Assembly: GCA_041855385.1 (NCBI GenBank)
Contig: JBHAEC010000067.1
Location: 1 to 26,070 of the forward strand
Length of the DNA stretch: 26,070 nucleotides
Direction of reading: 5' to 3'
Origin: JBHAEC01 sp041855385
GTDB taxonomy: Bacteria; Bacillota; Negativicutes; Veillonellales; Veillonellaceae
Below, piece by piece: positions 1-7,561 of the stretch. The position numbers and the translations under genes were made by a program. Below the pieces are notes generated by a model. That model had not been told where the DNA came from, did no database searches, and saw only the letters and a list, made by a program, of their open reading frames with translations. Positions within the stretch are counted from its first letter, which is position 1. Every line of letters starts with the position of its first letter.

Positions 1-1
1 A

Positions 2-175
2 GTATTTAGTAAAGATCGTCTTTTGGAACGTGTTTGGGGATTTGAGGCTGTTGGAGATACGGCTACCGTAACGGTACATGTAAATAGAATAAGGGAAAAA
101 ATTGAGCCTAATCCAAATAAACCTATCTATATTGAAACGGTTTGGGGTGCAGGATATCGATTTAAAGGAGAATAA
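2..175 (+). CDS. Response regulator, OmpR/PhoB family, C-terminal fragment
   Basis: The reading frame is open from base 2 and ends at TAA 173-175, giving the last 57 residues of a protein cut by the window edge. What is visible is the end of a winged-helix DNA-binding domain. The recognition-helix stretch (TVTVHVNRIREKIE) is followed by the wing hairpin (IYIETVWGAGYRF), which is the typical end of OmpR/PhoB-type response regulators. The receiver domain lies outside the window. Such proteins bind direct repeats at promoters after phosphorylation by a sensor kinase. No kinase gene follows: a strong terminator starts two bases after the stop codon, so this is the last gene of its unit. The exact regulon cannot be told from this fragment. 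Confidence 0.9.
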   Translation, partial: VFSKDRLLERVWGFEAVGDTATVTVHVNRIREKIEPNPNKPIYIETVWGAGYRFKGE

Positions 176-176
176 T

Positions 177-223
177 AAAAAAGCTTGTAAATACAGGAGC
201 AATCTGATTTACAAGCTTTTTTT
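177..223. terminator. Bidirectional intrinsic terminator between convergent genes
   Basis: A perfect 16-bp inverted repeat (177-192 with 207-222) surrounds a 14-base loop. On the + strand the stem ends in a run of T directly after the response regulator stop codon. On the minus strand the stem runs into TTTTTTATTATT. It therefore can stop transcription from both sides, ending the response regulator transcript and the long minus-strand unit that finishes with mtaD. Confidence 0.9.
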
Positions 224-232
224 GTTTTGAAA

Positions 233-265
233 TTACTTCCGATAATATATCGTTATCGGAAGTAA
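233..265. repeat. Perfect 13-bp inverted repeat between convergent genes
   Basis: The arms TTACTTCCGATAA (233-245) and TTATCGGAAGTAA (253-265) are perfectly complementary and separated by 7 bases. No clear T-run follows on either strand, so it is not a textbook intrinsic terminator. It could be an extra 3' end hairpin that protects the mtaD transcript, or a protein-binding palindrome. Its position just downstream of mtaD and next to the bidirectional terminator favours a transcript-end role; that is inference. Confidence 0.6.
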
Positions 266-298
266 ATGAGGTTCTATTATAAAAACCTTCTATAGTTA

Positions 299-1588
299 CT
301 ATGGATTTAACAAATTAAAGAATTCCCCAATTCTTTTTATATTATAAAGCAGTTCTTCCTCGTCGATAGTTAAGAGCTCTCGATTCTTTAGGACAACTTT
401 TCCATTAATAATGACTGTTTCCACATCTGCGGCATTTGCAGAATATACTAAAGCGGCCACATCATTATATCGAGGCATCCAGTGAAGACCTTTTGTATTA
501 TAAAGGACAATATCTGCTCTATATCCGGGCTTTAGTACCCCTAAATCATTATATCCCAATGCCTTTGCACCGTCTAAGGTTCCCATTTGCCATGCTGAAG
601 AAGCGGGGATTGCTTTCGGATCCAATAACCTTGCTTTATGAAGTGTTGCGGCCAACCTTACTTCTTCAAGCATATCCACATTATTGTTGCTCGCTGCTCC
701 ATCTGTTCCTAAGCCGACAACTATCCCCTTCTTCTTCATTTCTACTACAGGGGCAATTCCGCTGGCTAATTTAAGGTTTGATTGTGGATTATGCGCAACA
801 GCTACCTTCATCTGGCTCATGATTTCCATATCATCGGGCGTAACATGTACACAATGTGCGGCCAAGGCACCATTATAAAAAAGACCCAAATCATTCATGT
901 GAGCAATCGGTGTTTTTCCTGTTCTTTTTATTACCGCATCAACTTCGCCTTCTGTTTCGCTGAGATGCATGTGAATTCCGGCACCAAGTTCATGAGATAA
1001 ATCTATTACCTTTTCCATATACTCATCGGGGCAGGTATAAGGTGCATGTGGTCCTAATAATACTTTTATTCGGTCATCATCAAAACCGTGCCAGTTTATA
1101 AAGAGCTCCTTGTTCTCTTTTAATGCCTGTTCTGCTGTAGGCGTCACTCCGGCTAAGCCCCTTGATAGAACTGCCCGTATTCCCGTGTCTTTTACAACTT
1201 CTGCCGTTGTATCCATAAAGAAGTACATATCGCTAAAACAGGTGGTTCCGCTACGAAGCATTTCTGCAATGCCCAATTGAGTTCCCCAAAAAACATGTTC
1301 TTTGGTGAGCTTTGCTTCAGTTGGCCAAATTGCTGTCTTAAGCCATTCCATTAACTCTAAATCATCGGCATAGTTTCTAAATAATCCCATAGCTATATGC
1401 GTATGTGTATTTACCAGTCCGGGAGCAGCTAAGGCACCCTTCCCGTCAATTGTTTCTATTTCATTTGGTAGAGAATCGCCTGTGTTAAATATAGTATTAA
1501 TATAGGTGCCCTCTACTAATATGGCTCCATTTCTTATGATTTCATTTTCACATAAAATATCAATATTTTTAATTAATAATTTTGACAT
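299..1588 (-). CDS. mtaD: 5-methylthioadenosine/S-adenosylhomocysteine deaminase
   Basis: A 429-residue amidohydrolase of the MtaD/SsnA/TRZ group, cytosolic. Visible metal and active-site motifs are HTH (H62, H64), HMHLSE (H206, H208), the HCVH segment around residue 245, and GTDGAASNN with D296. This pattern fits the enzymes that hydrolyse the 6-amino group of methylthioadenosine, S-adenosylhomocysteine and 5'-deoxyadenosine, giving the inosine forms. A GAGGT ribosome site lies upstream of the chosen ATG. It is the last gene of the minus-strand unit and follows ahcY by 71 bases, with a hairpin in between. Neighbouring mtnA, the mtnP-family gene and ahcY all handle products of SAM use, which supports this substrate range over other aminohydrolase activities such as guanine or chlorohydrolase. 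The exact preference among the three nucleosides cannot be read from sequence. Confidence 0.9.
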   Translation of the reverse strand: MSKLLIKNIDILCENEIIRNGAILVEGTYINTIFNTGDSLPNEIETIDGKGALAAPGLVNTHTHIAMGLFRNYADDLELMEWLKTAIWPTEAKLTKEHVFWGTQLGIAEMLRSGTTCFSDMYFFMDTTAEVVKDTGIRAVLSRGLAGVTPTAEQALKENKELFINWHGFDDDRIKVLLGPHAPYTCPDEYMEKVIDLSHELGAGIHMHLSETEGEVDAVIKRTGKTPIAHMNDLGLFYNGALAAHCVHVTPDDMEIMSQMKVAVAHNPQSNLKLASGIAPVVEMKKKGIVVGLGTDGAASNNNVDMLEEVRLAATLHKARLLDPKAIPASSAWQMGTLDGAKALGYNDLGVLKPGYRADIVLYNTKGLHWMPRYNDVAALVYSANAADVETVIINGKVVLKNRELLTIDEEELLYNIKRIGEFFNLLNP

Positions 1589-1643
1589 AAGTGATACCTC
1601 AAATAAATATATTCCGCCAATAAATGTACCATATAGAATGATG

Positions 1644-1669
1644 AAAAGGCTAACTATTTCTAGTTAACC
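1644..1669 (-). terminator. GNRA-loop hairpin overlapping the ahcY stop, possible partial terminator
   Basis: Read on the minus strand, GGUUAACUA, loop GAAA and UAGUUAGCC form a 9-bp stem with one G-U pair, followed by UUUUC. The 5' arm contains the last codons and part of the stop codon of ahcY. The short T-run and the translating ribosome over the 5' arm suggest at most partial termination, leaving mtaD expressed at a lower level. It could instead be an RNA stability element between the two genes. Confidence 0.5.
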
Positions 1670-2904
1670 TTAGTCAAATAATCTAATTGTTCTTGGGTTA
1701 GAATGTCAATACTGTATCCCATGGAAGATAATTTTAACATAGCTATGCGATCATCCAGTTCTTTGGGAAGCACATATACTTCTTTTCCAAGAGTACTACC
1801 ATTCTTTAGTATGTATTCTGCAGCCAAGGCTTGCATGGCAAAGGATAAGTCCATAATCTCCGCGGGATGTCCATCCCCTGCAGCCAAATTAACTAATCTT
1901 CCTCCTGCCAACAGATAAAGTACACGCCCGTCACCTAAGGTATAAGCGTCAACATTGGTTCTTACTGTTTTAACGGAAGTTGCTACTTCTTTTAACTCTA
2001 TTCCGTTGACTTCGCAGTCAAAATGGCCTGCATTACACATAACGGCACGATCTTTCATGACGAGGTAGTGTTCTTTTCGTATAACATCTTTACACCCTGT
2101 TACGGTGATAAAGAAATCTCCCAATGGAGCGGCCTCCATCATAGGAAGTACGGAAAAGCCGTCAAATACGGCTTCAATTGCCTTAATAGGATCAACTTCC
2201 GTAATATATACATGAGCACCCAAGCCCTTGGCCCTCATAGCAACGCCTTTGCCGCACCAACCATAACCGGCTACAACCACATTTTTCCCGGAGACGGTTA
2301 AATTAGTAGTTCTCATAATACCGTCCCAAACGGATTGTCCTGTACCATAGCGGTTATCAAAGAGATATTTGCAGTTGGAATCATTGACGGCAATCATAGG
2401 AAATTCTAAAAGCCCTTCTCTTTGCAGTGCATATAAACGATGAACCCCTGTTGTAGTTTCTTCCGATCCTCCCAGCAATCGTTCTCTTGCGTCTATTCGA
2501 GTGGTATGAAGAAGGTTAACCAGGTCGCCACCGTCATCTATTATAATATGGGGCTTATGATCAAGTGCTTTGTGAAGAAATTCAAAGTATTCCTCTTCCG
2601 TAGCACCATACCAACCGTAAACGGTAATTCCCATAGCTACCAAGCCGGCTGCAACATCATCTTGTGTCGATAAAGGATTTGATCCTGTTACGATTACTTC
2701 AGCACCTGCTTTATGTAATATGGTAGACAAATAAGCTGTTTTGGCTTCCAAATGAACGCTGACAACCACAGTTTTTCCTTTGAATGTTTGCTGTTTGGAA
2801 AATTCTTCACCCAAAGAATTTAAGGCCGGCATAAAATTGGAAACCCACTCTATTTTTTTGATTCCTTCCGCAGCTAATGCGGCATCACGAATAATTGAAG
2901 ACAT
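1660..2904 (-). CDS. ahcY: S-adenosylhomocysteine hydrolase (adenosylhomocysteinase)
   Basis: A 414-residue cytosolic NAD-dependent enzyme that reversibly splits S-adenosylhomocysteine to homocysteine and adenosine, relieving product inhibition of methyltransferases. Visible landmarks: SVHLEAKTA near residue 50, the DDGGD segment near 123, the catalytic stretch SEETTTGV (147-154), the Lys and Asp of NCKYLFDNRYG (K179, D183), a Rossmann loop GYGWCGKG (213-220) and NAGHFD with H294. It is the short form typical of archaea and some anaerobic bacteria and lacks the insertion and long C-terminal tail of larger homologues. An AGGAGG site precedes the ATG. It sits 16 bases after mtnA and before mtaD, in a block devoted to SAM by-products. 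Many Firmicutes use the Pfs/LuxS route instead, so this choice is informative about lineage and metabolism. Confidence 0.96.
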   Translation of the reverse strand: MSSIIRDAALAAEGIKKIEWVSNFMPALNSLGEEFSKQQTFKGKTVVVSVHLEAKTAYLSTILHKAGAEVIVTGSNPLSTQDDVAAGLVAMGITVYGWYGATEEEYFEFLHKALDHKPHIIIDDGGDLVNLLHTTRIDARERLLGGSEETTTGVHRLYALQREGLLEFPMIAVNDSNCKYLFDNRYGTGQSVWDGIMRTTNLTVSGKNVVVAGYGWCGKGVAMRAKGLGAHVYITEVDPIKAIEAVFDGFSVLPMMEAAPLGDFFITVTGCKDVIRKEHYLVMKDRAVMCNAGHFDCEVNGIELKEVATSVKTVRTNVDAYTLGDGRVLYLLAGGRLVNLAAGDGHPAEIMDLSFAMQALAAEYILKNGSTLGKEVYVLPKELDDRIAMLKLSSMGYSIDILTQEQLDYLTKVN

Positions 2905-2920
2905 TATTTCCTCCTATGTA

Positions 2921-4051
2921 TTAAAGGCCTAAATCGCTCTTTAAATTAGCAATGGATTGAGACAGCGGCGCTTTAAGCACCCCTTTTTCCGTAATAATGG
3001 CACTTATAAGTTCAGCAGGAGTTACATCAAAAGCGGGATTCAGGACCGGTATCCCGGATGGTGCTGTCTCTACACCGTGCAACTGGCGTACTTCTGCTTC
3101 ATCACGCATTTCAATTGGAATATCTGCACCGCTTTTACAATTAAAATCGAAAGAACTGGATGGTGCCGCCACATAAAAAGGAATATGGTGTGCATTGGCA
3201 AGAATAGCCAAGCTATAGGTGCCGATTTTATTAGCCACATCTCCGTCTGCGGAAATTCGGTCGGCTCCGACGATTACGGCATCAACTAAGCCTTGTTGCA
3301 TTACATAAGCGGCCATGCTATCCGTAATGAGTGTAACCGGTATATTATCCTCTAATAATTCTAATGCGGTTAATCGAGACCCTTGTAAAAGAGGACGCGT
3401 TTCATCCGCATATACCATTTCAATGAGGTGCAAATCATGTATCTTTCGGATAACGCCCAAAGCGGTTCCGATTCCGGCAGTAGCTAAAGAGCCCGTATTA
3501 CAGTGTGTTAAAATACGTAATTTTTTAAATGTTATGCCCTGTGTATCGCCTTTTTCATGAACCATGATGGAGTGAGATAAGTCAAATTGGATGGCGAGTT
3601 CATTGACCAGTTCTTGTGCACCCTTTTCTCCGATGGCCGTATTAAGTGCCTTGTCTTCTTCTTCAATGGCGATTGCTTCGTTCGTTATACTTTCAACAAT
3701 TTCAGCAAAAAACATGTCTTTAGGCAATGACTGTACTTTATCGACAATGCGGGAAACGGCCCATCCTAAATTAACAGCGGTAGGTCGAGTTACTTTTATC
3801 ATATCGGCATAGCGAAGCCATTGCTCTACTTGTTCGGTTTTTGTTTTTCCTGATAAGGAGGCCTCATGTGCCGCTAAAACGAGAGCATACCCTGCCGCGA
3901 CTCCAATGGCAGGAGCTCCACGAATACGAAGCTTCTTAATTGCTTCGGCTACGCTCCTCCAATCAGTACAGTGAATATATTCTACCGAGTTTGGAAGTTT
4001 TGTTTGATCAAGTACAGTCAATTCATTGCCGGTCCATAAAAGATTTCTCAT
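2921..4051 (-). CDS. mtnA: Methylthioribose-1-phosphate isomerase
   Basis: A 376-residue enzyme of the eIF2B-like isomerase family, converting methylthioribose-1-phosphate to methylthioribulose-1-phosphate in the cytosol. Visible motifs: RGAPAIGVAAG (44-54), CNTGSLATAG with the catalytic Cys C184, the ETRPLLQGSRLT loop (217-228) and GADRISADGDVANKIGT with the catalytic Asp D264. The protein is about 25 residues longer than the usual 350, owing to extra sequence around residues 150-176, just before the catalytic Cys strand. A GAGGT ribosome site is present. It lies 42 bases after the mtnP-family gene and 16 before ahcY. No gene for the next steps of the full methionine salvage pathway (mtnB, mtnC, mtnD or mtnK) lies in the window, so the fate of the ketose product is not visible here. 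Confidence 0.95.
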   Translation of the reverse strand: MRNLLWTGNELTVLDQTKLPNSVEYIHCTDWRSVAEAIKKLRIRGAPAIGVAAGYALVLAAHEASLSGKTKTEQVEQWLRYADMIKVTRPTAVNLGWAVSRIVDKVQSLPKDMFFAEIVESITNEAIAIEEEDKALNTAIGEKGAQELVNELAIQFDLSHSIMVHEKGDTQGITFKKLRILTHCNTGSLATAGIGTALGVIRKIHDLHLIEMVYADETRPLLQGSRLTALELLEDNIPVTLITDSMAAYVMQQGLVDAVIVGADRISADGDVANKIGTYSLAILANAHHIPFYVAAPSSSFDFNCKSGADIPIEMRDEAEVRQLHGVETAPSGIPVLNPAFDVTPAELISAIITEKGVLKAPLSQSIANLKSDLGL

Positions 4052-4093
4052 AATATATACCTCACAAATGGGAAAAGAAAATAAATGGTGCTA

Positions 4094-4888
4094 CTATAAC
4101 TTAAATCCACCGTATTCTTGTAATGCGTGGCGACAGCTACAATCATCAAAATCCGGAAGTGACTCAATGGCTTTTTGGATAAAAGATTTTAATGAGTTGC
4201 TGTTTTTTGCCATTTCTTCAAGAACTTCATGGTGAGTTAAGGCTTCCGGAGAAATACCGGCAGCATAATTTGTTACCATGGAAATCGTAGCATAACAGAT
4301 CTCCGCTTCCCTGGCCAATGTTACTTCCGGTACATTTGTCATGCCCACCAGATCTCCTCCCAAAAGGGAAAACATCTTAATCTCAGCGGGCGTTTCAAAT
4401 CGAGGTCCTTCAGTACATACATAGGTTCCTCCATTGTGTACATTAAGCCCAAGCTCTTTGCCTGCATCATAGAGAATAGATCTTGTCTCACAGCAGTAAG
4501 GGTCGGTAACATCTACGTGTACTACGCCACGAGTTCCTCCATCAAAAAAGGTATGCTCTCTGTTCTTTGTAAAATCAATGAACTGATGCGGTAAAACGAA
4601 AGATCCGGGGCCAAAATCGGGATTTAAGGAGCCTACAGCCGTTGTTGAAATAATCGTTTTTACCCCAAGCTTCTTAAGTCCCCATATATTAGCACGATAA
4701 TTAATTAAATGAGGTGGAATGGAATGATTACTTCCATGTCTTGATAAAAAAATAACTTCTCTCCCCTTAAAACATCCTTTTGTAAAAGATATTTCGCCAT
4801 AGGGAGTTTGACAAGTTGCTGTTTTAATATCGGAAAAAATAGACGGATCATATACTCCGGTACCTCCGATAACGGCCAATAAACTCAT
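4094..4888 (-). CDS. mtnP: MTA/PNP-family phosphorylase, probably acting on methylthioinosine
   Basis: A 264-residue member of the trimeric PNP/MTAP family, which releases the base from a nucleoside with phosphate. Motifs seen: the phosphate loop GGTG (8-11), LSRHG (49-52), NYRAN, TEGPRFETPAEI (159-170) and VGMTNVPEV (182-189). Methylthioadenosine phosphorylases end the base pocket with TDYD. Here the same place reads VTNYAAG, with N207 for the Asp that holds the 6-amino group and Ala for the second Asp. Asn at this place is the 6-oxopurine signature of PNP and of the Pseudomonas methylthioinosine phosphorylase. With the deaminase MtaD in the same block, methylthioinosine (perhaps also inosine or guanosine) is the most likely substrate. 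An AAGGGG ribosome site precedes the ATG; the gene is 23 bases after hslO. Family certain, substrate inferred. Confidence 0.88.
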   Translation of the reverse strand: MSLLAVIGGTGVYDPSIFSDIKTATCQTPYGEISFTKGCFKGREVIFLSRHGSNHSIPPHLINYRANIWGLKKLGVKTIISTTAVGSLNPDFGPGSFVLPHQFIDFTKNREHTFFDGGTRGVVHVDVTDPYCCETRSILYDAGKELGLNVHNGGTYVCTEGPRFETPAEIKMFSLLGGDLVGMTNVPEVTLAREAEICYATISMVTNYAAGISPEALTHHEVLEEMAKNSNSLKSFIQKAIESLPDFDDCSCRHALQEYGGFKL

Positions 4889-4911
4889 TATGTTTCAACC
4901 CCTTTATATAC

Positions 4912-5784
4912 TTATTTTTGCGAATTATTAAATAAGAAGGAAAGTTCTTCCCGGGTAAAAGTGTATCGATTATTGCAGTAGTGACAAACCAGCTCCGTTA
5001 CATCATCCATCAATATATCTGATTTATCTTTTTCCGGTAGTGTAATTAAAATGGATGAAAATCGTTCTTTACTGCATGTACATCCAAATTGAACGGTGTC
5101 CTCATAAACTTCTTTATAGGGAAGGCCTTTAAAAATTGCTTCAGGTAAACCTTCACCACTCTTATATTGTAACAAATAATTGGTAACCGTGCCTATAGTT
5201 GATATATTATTTTCTACCGTAATTAAGGCTTCTTCGTTTGCTTCCGGTAAAGCTTGAACTAAAAATCCTCCGGCGGCCAAAATGCGGTTTTCAGGACTGA
5301 CTAAAACGCCAAGACTTATGGTAGATGGAACTTGCTCTGATATATACAAGTAATAGGCAAGATCTTCCGCTATTTCTCCGGATACAAGAGCAGACCGAGA
5401 TGAATAATTTTGTTCCATTCCCGTAAATCTTGTAACAGATACATCTCCGTTGATGCCTACAGCGGCGCCTACATCTAGTTTGCCTTGGGAATTAAGGGGA
5501 ATATCTACATGGGGATGTTCAACATATCCCCTAATGCGTCCACCGGAAAACGCATCAGCGTGAATGGCTCCGATGGGACCTCCTCCGCTGATGCGAATAC
5601 TAACACTTTCTTGATTTTTAAAATCACCTGCCAATAAGAGCGCTCCTGTTATAGTTCGTCCCAATGCTGCAGATGATACAGGCCATAGATTATGGCGTTT
5701 TACCGCTTCATCAACAGCACCTGTCGTCACTGCGACGGACAAACGAAGACCTGCATCACTGACATAGCGTTTAATATAGTCCAT
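4912..5784 (-). CDS. hslO: Redox-regulated chaperone Hsp33
   Basis: A 290-residue cytosolic holdase chaperone that is activated when its zinc centre is oxidised, protecting proteins during oxidative and heat stress. The C-terminal zinc site is intact: C235-x-C237 (in FGCTCSKERF) and C267-xx-C270 (in CHYCNNRY). The N-terminal part has the family's VSIRISGGGPIG and GINGDVSVTR stretches. Length matches the usual 290. The gene starts two bases after the ribH stop codon with GAGG as ribosome site, so it is almost certainly translated from the riboflavin transcript, putting a redox chaperone under the same leader as flavin synthesis. This linkage is seen in the sequence; a functional reason is inference. 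Confidence 0.96.
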   Translation of the reverse strand: MDYIKRYVSDAGLRLSVAVTTGAVDEAVKRHNLWPVSSAALGRTITGALLLAGDFKNQESVSIRISGGGPIGAIHADAFSGGRIRGYVEHPHVDIPLNSQGKLDVGAAVGINGDVSVTRFTGMEQNYSSRSALVSGEIAEDLAYYLYISEQVPSTISLGVLVSPENRILAAGGFLVQALPEANEEALITVENNISTIGTVTNYLLQYKSGEGLPEAIFKGLPYKEVYEDTVQFGCTCSKERFSSILITLPEKDKSDILMDDVTELVCHYCNNRYTFTREELSFLFNNSQK

Positions 5785-5786
5785 AG

Positions 5787-6251
5787 TTATTCCTCAATAT
5801 CTATAAGCAAGTTAACCATTTCTATGGCTCCCATGGCTGCATCAAAGCCTTTATTACCGACTTTTGTGCCTGCCCTTTCTACTGCCTGTTCAATCGTTTC
5901 TGTGGTTACCACGCCGAACATAACCGGCACTTCCGTATCTAAGCTGACATGAGCAATTCCTTTGGCAACTTCATTGCAAACATAATCATAATGTGTTGTA
6001 GACCCACGGATTACAGCACCTAAACAAATTATGGCATCGTATTTTCCGGATTTGGCCATTTTTTTTGCCGCTAAAGGAATTTCGAAGGCTCCGGGAACCC
6101 AAACTAATGTTATATCCTCTTCCTGTACACCATGACGAAATAACGCATCTTCAGCTCCGTCAATCAGTTTTCCTGTTATAAATTCATTAAATCTTGAGGC
6201 AACAATGGCAAATTTTTTTCCGGTACCGATTAAATGACCTTCTTTTAACAT
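5787..6251 (-). CDS. ribH: 6,7-dimethyl-8-ribityllumazine synthase
   Basis: A 154-residue lumazine synthase, the penultimate step of riboflavin synthesis: it condenses the ribityl-aminouracil with 3,4-dihydroxybutanone phosphate, usually in an icosahedral capsid. Motifs seen: ASRFNEFIT (18-26), GAFEIP (54-59), the catalytic loop GAVIRGSTTHYDYV (78-91) with H87, and GTKVGNKG (128-135). An ATG six codons further upstream at 6269 is in frame, but the AGGAG ribosome site lies between the two ATGs, so the start at 6251 is chosen; it also gives the normal family length. It follows ribBA by 63 bases and is followed by hslO after two bases. Confidence 0.96.
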   Translation of the reverse strand: MLKEGHLIGTGKKFAIVASRFNEFITGKLIDGAEDALFRHGVQEEDITLVWVPGAFEIPLAAKKMAKSGKYDAIICLGAVIRGSTTHYDYVCNEVAKGIAHVSLDTEVPVMFGVVTTETIEQAVERAGTKVGNKGFDAAMGAIEMVNLLIDIEE

Positions 6252-6314
6252 AATATTCACTCCTAACATAATATATCAACATTGTAAAATCAAAACTGTT
6301 ATTTATTAATGAAT

Positions 6315-7523
6315 CTATTCTATTTCTTTCATCATATGTCCTAATTTTATGCGCTTTGTTTTCAGGTAGTTTTCATTGAACTTATTTGCTTTCATTACTA
6401 TGGGAACACGTTTTTTTACTTTTACTCCCCAATGTTCAAGGCCTCCGGTTTTTCTGGGATTATTTGTTAAAAGACGAACGCTTTTTACTCCCAGAAAACG
6501 TAATATTTGAGCACTAAGAGAATATTCCCTCATATCTGCAGGAAATCCGAGCTGTTCATTTGCCTCTACCGTATCATATCCTTTTTCTTGCAGTGCGTAG
6601 GCCTTGATTTTATTTACTAGGCCGATTCCTCTACCTTCCTGTCTCATATAAACGAGAATTCCTTCTCCTTCTTCTTCAATGGTGCGCAGTGCCATTTCCA
6701 ATTGTTCGCCACAGTCGCAGCGTTTCGAGCCGAATACATCGCCGGTAAGGCATTCGGAATGGATTCTGATCAGTACATTATCTTTACCTTTTACATCTCC
6801 CTTTACCATGGCTAAATGATTTTTTTGATCCAGCGTATTTTCGAAGACATAGATATTAAAATCTCCGAATTTGGTTGGGAGTGTTGAGGTAGCTCCTAAG
6901 GATACCAGGTGATCATAAGTCTTTCTGTACTCTACCAAATCCGCCACAGATACGATTGGTAAGCCATGTTTTTGGGCAAAGATCATAAGATCATCCATAC
7001 GGGCCATAGTTCCGTCATCATTGGTAATTTCGCAAATAACGGCCCCTTCTTTTAAGCCTGCTAAACGACATAAATCAATAGAGGCTTCAGTATGCCCTTT
7101 TCTGACTAAGACTCCACCCTTTCTATATTGTAAAGGAAAAATATGGCCGGGTCTTCTAAAATCGTCGGGCCTTGAATTAGGATTTATGAGAGCAAGAATC
7201 GTTTGAGAGCGTTCATGTGCGGAAATTCCCGTTGTTGTCTTTATATGATCAACGGAAACGGTAAAAGCTGTTTGATGATTATCCGTGTTATCTTCTACCA
7301 TTCGGTTGATTCCCAGTCGCTTAAGATCGTCTTCTACCATGGGGATACATACAAGGCCGCGAGCTTCTTTAATCATAAAGTTTATTGCTTCGGGTGTGGC
7401 AAACTCGGCAGCGATTACACAGTCACCTTCGTTCTCTCGATTTTCATCATCCACAACAATAATCATGGAGCCTTTTTTTAGTGCATTTAAAGCTTCCGTA
7501 ATCGAATTTAAAGTATATTTCAT
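6315..7523 (-). CDS. ribBA: Bifunctional 3,4-dihydroxy-2-butanone-4-phosphate synthase / GTP cyclohydrolase II
   Basis: A 402-residue fusion that supplies both precursors of riboflavin. The N-terminal half (about 1-200) is the RibB domain, with DDENRENEGD (25-34), RPGHIFPL (124-131) and GHTEASIDL (143-151); it makes dihydroxybutanone phosphate from ribulose-5-phosphate. The C-terminal half (about 205-402) is GTP cyclohydrolase II, with the zinc cysteines C258, C269 and C271 in HSECLTGD and SKRCDCGEQ, the RQEGRGIGL loop (294-302) and NNPRKT. All key residues of both domains are present, so both activities are expected. The ATG has a GGAGG site. It lies 38 bases after ribE, third in the FMN-controlled unit. 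The upstream rpe gene product handles the RibB substrate ribulose-5-phosphate. Confidence 0.97.
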   Translation of the reverse strand: MKYTLNSITEALNALKKGSMIIVVDDENRENEGDCVIAAEFATPEAINFMIKEARGLVCIPMVEDDLKRLGINRMVEDNTDNHQTAFTVSVDHIKTTTGISAHERSQTILALINPNSRPDDFRRPGHIFPLQYRKGGVLVRKGHTEASIDLCRLAGLKEGAVICEITNDDGTMARMDDLMIFAQKHGLPIVSVADLVEYRKTYDHLVSLGATSTLPTKFGDFNIYVFENTLDQKNHLAMVKGDVKGKDNVLIRIHSECLTGDVFGSKRCDCGEQLEMALRTIEEEGEGILVYMRQEGRGIGLVNKIKAYALQEKGYDTVEANEQLGFPADMREYSLSAQILRFLGVKSVRLLTNNPRKTGGLEHWGVKVKKRVPIVMKANKFNENYLKTKRIKLGHMMKEIE

Positions 7524-7561
7524 GAATATGCCTCCATTTGCTATTCAAGTTATTAAGTGGT

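Noticed and set aside
436..774. Long + strand open frames antisense to mtaD and to other genes
   Set aside because: They lie opposite clearly coding genes, have no ribosome sites or family features, and are typical shadows.
6252..6269. Upstream ATG of ribH
   Set aside because: The AGGAG site lies between the two ATGs and serves only the downstream one, which also gives the normal length.
6270..6314. Internal promoter before ribH (TTGATT, 17 bases, TATGTT)
   Set aside because: The -10 box is poor and would leave almost no leader before the ribosome site; A/T-rich gaps give such matches by chance.
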